The notes under the pieces were generated by a model. It searched no databases. It saw nothing but the letters and a program-made list of their open reading frames with translations, and had not been told where the DNA came from. 21,758 bases of DNA, taken from the NCBI GenBank assembly GCA_009784745.1, contig WQXR01000005.1, positions 1 to 21,758 on the forward strand. The letters run 5' to 3'. The DNA is from Methanomassiliicoccaceae archaeon. GTDB lineage: Archaea > Thermoplasmatota > Thermoplasmata > Methanomassiliicoccales > Methanomethylophilaceae. This document shows, one piece after another, positions 20,898-21,758 of the stretch (positions are counted from its first letter, which is position 1; every line of letters starts with the position of its first letter). Position numbers and translations under genes: made by a program.

Positions 20898-21758
20898 TCA
20901 AAGCAGAGCCTTCATTACCCTTGCTGCTCTGGCGTCTATCGTCTCGATGCCTGTGACCTTGCTTGCATATTCCGTCAGGCAGTTGATATCGTCCCTTTCG
21001 ATGCAGCAAAGTTTGAATTTCCTCGTTCCTGCCATAAGTTGCTTCAATCCCTCGCCAATGCGGTCATGCCAATATGTGTACAGTCCGACAGCACCCCACG
21101 GTATATCGGTTCCCAGTTTCGCGTCCGGTCTTAAGTTCTTTACAGCGCTGCTTGAGATGAAGAACTGTTCCGGCTTGTTGCCGTACTGTTCCGCAAATGA
21201 TGAAGGTAATTTACCGCTTTCCGCAAGTTTAACGAAGTGATTACTTTTCTGAACCGCGAGAATAGGAGTTCTTGCCATTGCTATCGACTTGACGATGGGA
21301 CCGTCGCCGATATCGGACATCGCCATTGCTTTATACATCTGCGTCTCATTGGTAAATCCTCCGGCGAACGAGATATCGGGAATAAATCTTTTTTGCTTTT
21401 TCAATATTCTGGCACATTCGATGACTTCTGCGCATAAGTGTACTGTCGGGGTGCTCATCTCATTCATCATCGGCACAGGCGACATCCCTGTCCCTCCGCC
21501 GGCGCCGTCAAATGTTAACAGATCTATCTTCGCTTCGGATGCGTATTTCATGGTGAACGCAACAACTTCCGGTCTGTATGCGCCCGTTTTCAAAAAGACG
21601 TTCTTTGCGCCTTTGCCTCTTAATTTATCAACGTCCTCGAGGAACGAAGTTCCGTCAGGGAATCCGACGCGGCTGTGCCTTTCGAATGTTTTGAACAGAC
21701 CTGCTTTGAAAGCCTCCTGAACATCCTTGTCCTCGGGATCCGGAAGGACGAGGTATCC
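20898..21758 (-). CDS. Glutamate-synthase-like FMN-binding protein, 3' part (5' end outside window)
   Basis: The frame is open from the window edge to TGA at 20900-20898, giving 286 C-terminal residues. The start reads GYLVLPDPED, so the protein is cut at its N-terminal side. The FMN-barrel signatures of the glutamate synthase family are present: NVFLKTGAYRP, then LLTFDGAGGGTGMSPVPMMN and ISFAGGFTNETQMYKAM. The cysteine cluster for the [3Fe-4S] centre expected in classical glutamate synthase does not appear after the Gly-Gly region, and the C-terminus (YWHDRIGEGLKQLMAGTRKF) is of the archaeal related-protein type. Glutamate synthesis is therefore not assured; some other FMN-dependent oxidoreduction is possible. 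TTG at 21593 is an internal codon, not the start. Confidence 0.85.
   Translation of the reverse strand, partial: GYLVLPDPEDKDVQEAFKAGLFKTFERHSRVGFPDGTSFLEDVDKLRGKGAKNVFLKTGAYRPEVVAFTMKYASEAKIDLLTFDGAGGGTGMSPVPMMNEMSTPTVHLCAEVIECARILKKQKRFIPDISFAGGFTNETQMYKAMAMSDIGDGPIVKSIAMARTPILAVQKSNHFVKLAESGKLPSSFAEQYGNKPEQFFISSSAVKNLRPDAKLGTDIPWGAVGLYTYWHDRIGEGLKQLMAGTRKFKLCCIERDDINCLTEYASKVTGIETIDARAARVMKALL

Noticed and set aside
1..21758. tRNA, rRNA, CRISPR, insertion sequence or phage signals
   Set aside because: None seen. All gaps are short (at most about 160 bases) and hold only promoter- or terminator-like sequence; no direct repeats or transposase motifs were noticed.

Overview
The window looks like a chromosomal segment of a methanogenic archaeon, most likely of the order Methanomassiliicoccales (Thermoplasmata). 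Three things point there. It carries a methanogenesis marker gene (marker protein 11). It carries a complete F420H2-dehydrogenase-like (Fpo/complex I) membrane module, but no FpoF or FpoO gene in or beside the operon. It also has an in-frame UAG inside fpoH that looks like a sense (pyrrolysine or suppressed) codon. Promoters are archaeal (TATA/box A type) and all other genes are archaeal families. No mobile element, CRISPR array, tRNA or rRNA gene was seen. No stretch over about 160 bases lacks a gene.

Layout. (1) Positions 1-4694, plus strand: 3' part of folD, kptA (RNA 2'-phosphotransferase), methanogenesis marker 11, a cis-prenyltransferase (uppS type) and a B12-binding radical SAM protein, tightly packed. 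(2) 4695-5501, minus: proC. (3) A divergent promoter region, 5502-5661. (4) 5662-16039, plus: one compact operon fpoABCDHIJ(N)J(C)KLMN, with most junctions overlapping or a few bases apart. (5) 16132-18188, plus: a trans-polyprenyl diphosphate synthase with a long-chain-type active-site entrance, and a geranylgeranyl-reductase-family flavoprotein. (6) 18189-20845: RNA-metabolism genes on the minus strand (Nob1 endonuclease, a ThiI-like PP-loop protein, exosome Csl4, a METTL5-type methylase), with one 92-codon unknown on the plus strand. (7) 20898 to the window end, minus: 3' part of a glutamate-synthase-like FMN protein.

How the genes fit together. The Fpo operon encodes the proton-pumping arm (A,H,J,K,L,M,N) and the connecting arm (B,C,D,I) of a complex I relative, without an F420H2 or NADH input module nearby. 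FpoI carries four [4Fe-4S] motifs instead of the usual two, so the complex may take electrons through an enlarged ferredoxin-like subunit. FpoD keeps the His/Tyr pair that binds quinone headgroups in complex I. The operon is followed by an enzyme resembling long-chain polyprenyl diphosphate synthases and by an isoprenoid reductase. Together these suggest, without proving it, that a prenylated membrane electron carrier is made next to the complex that would use it.

Most striking observation. UAG (9034-9036) falls in the middle of the best-conserved part of FpoH, and the same frame continues for 95 family-like codons. Elsewhere UAG appears as an apparent terminal stop only twice among 26 genes (fpoJ N-terminal part and the ThiI-like gene). 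Standard gene finding would split fpoH in two.
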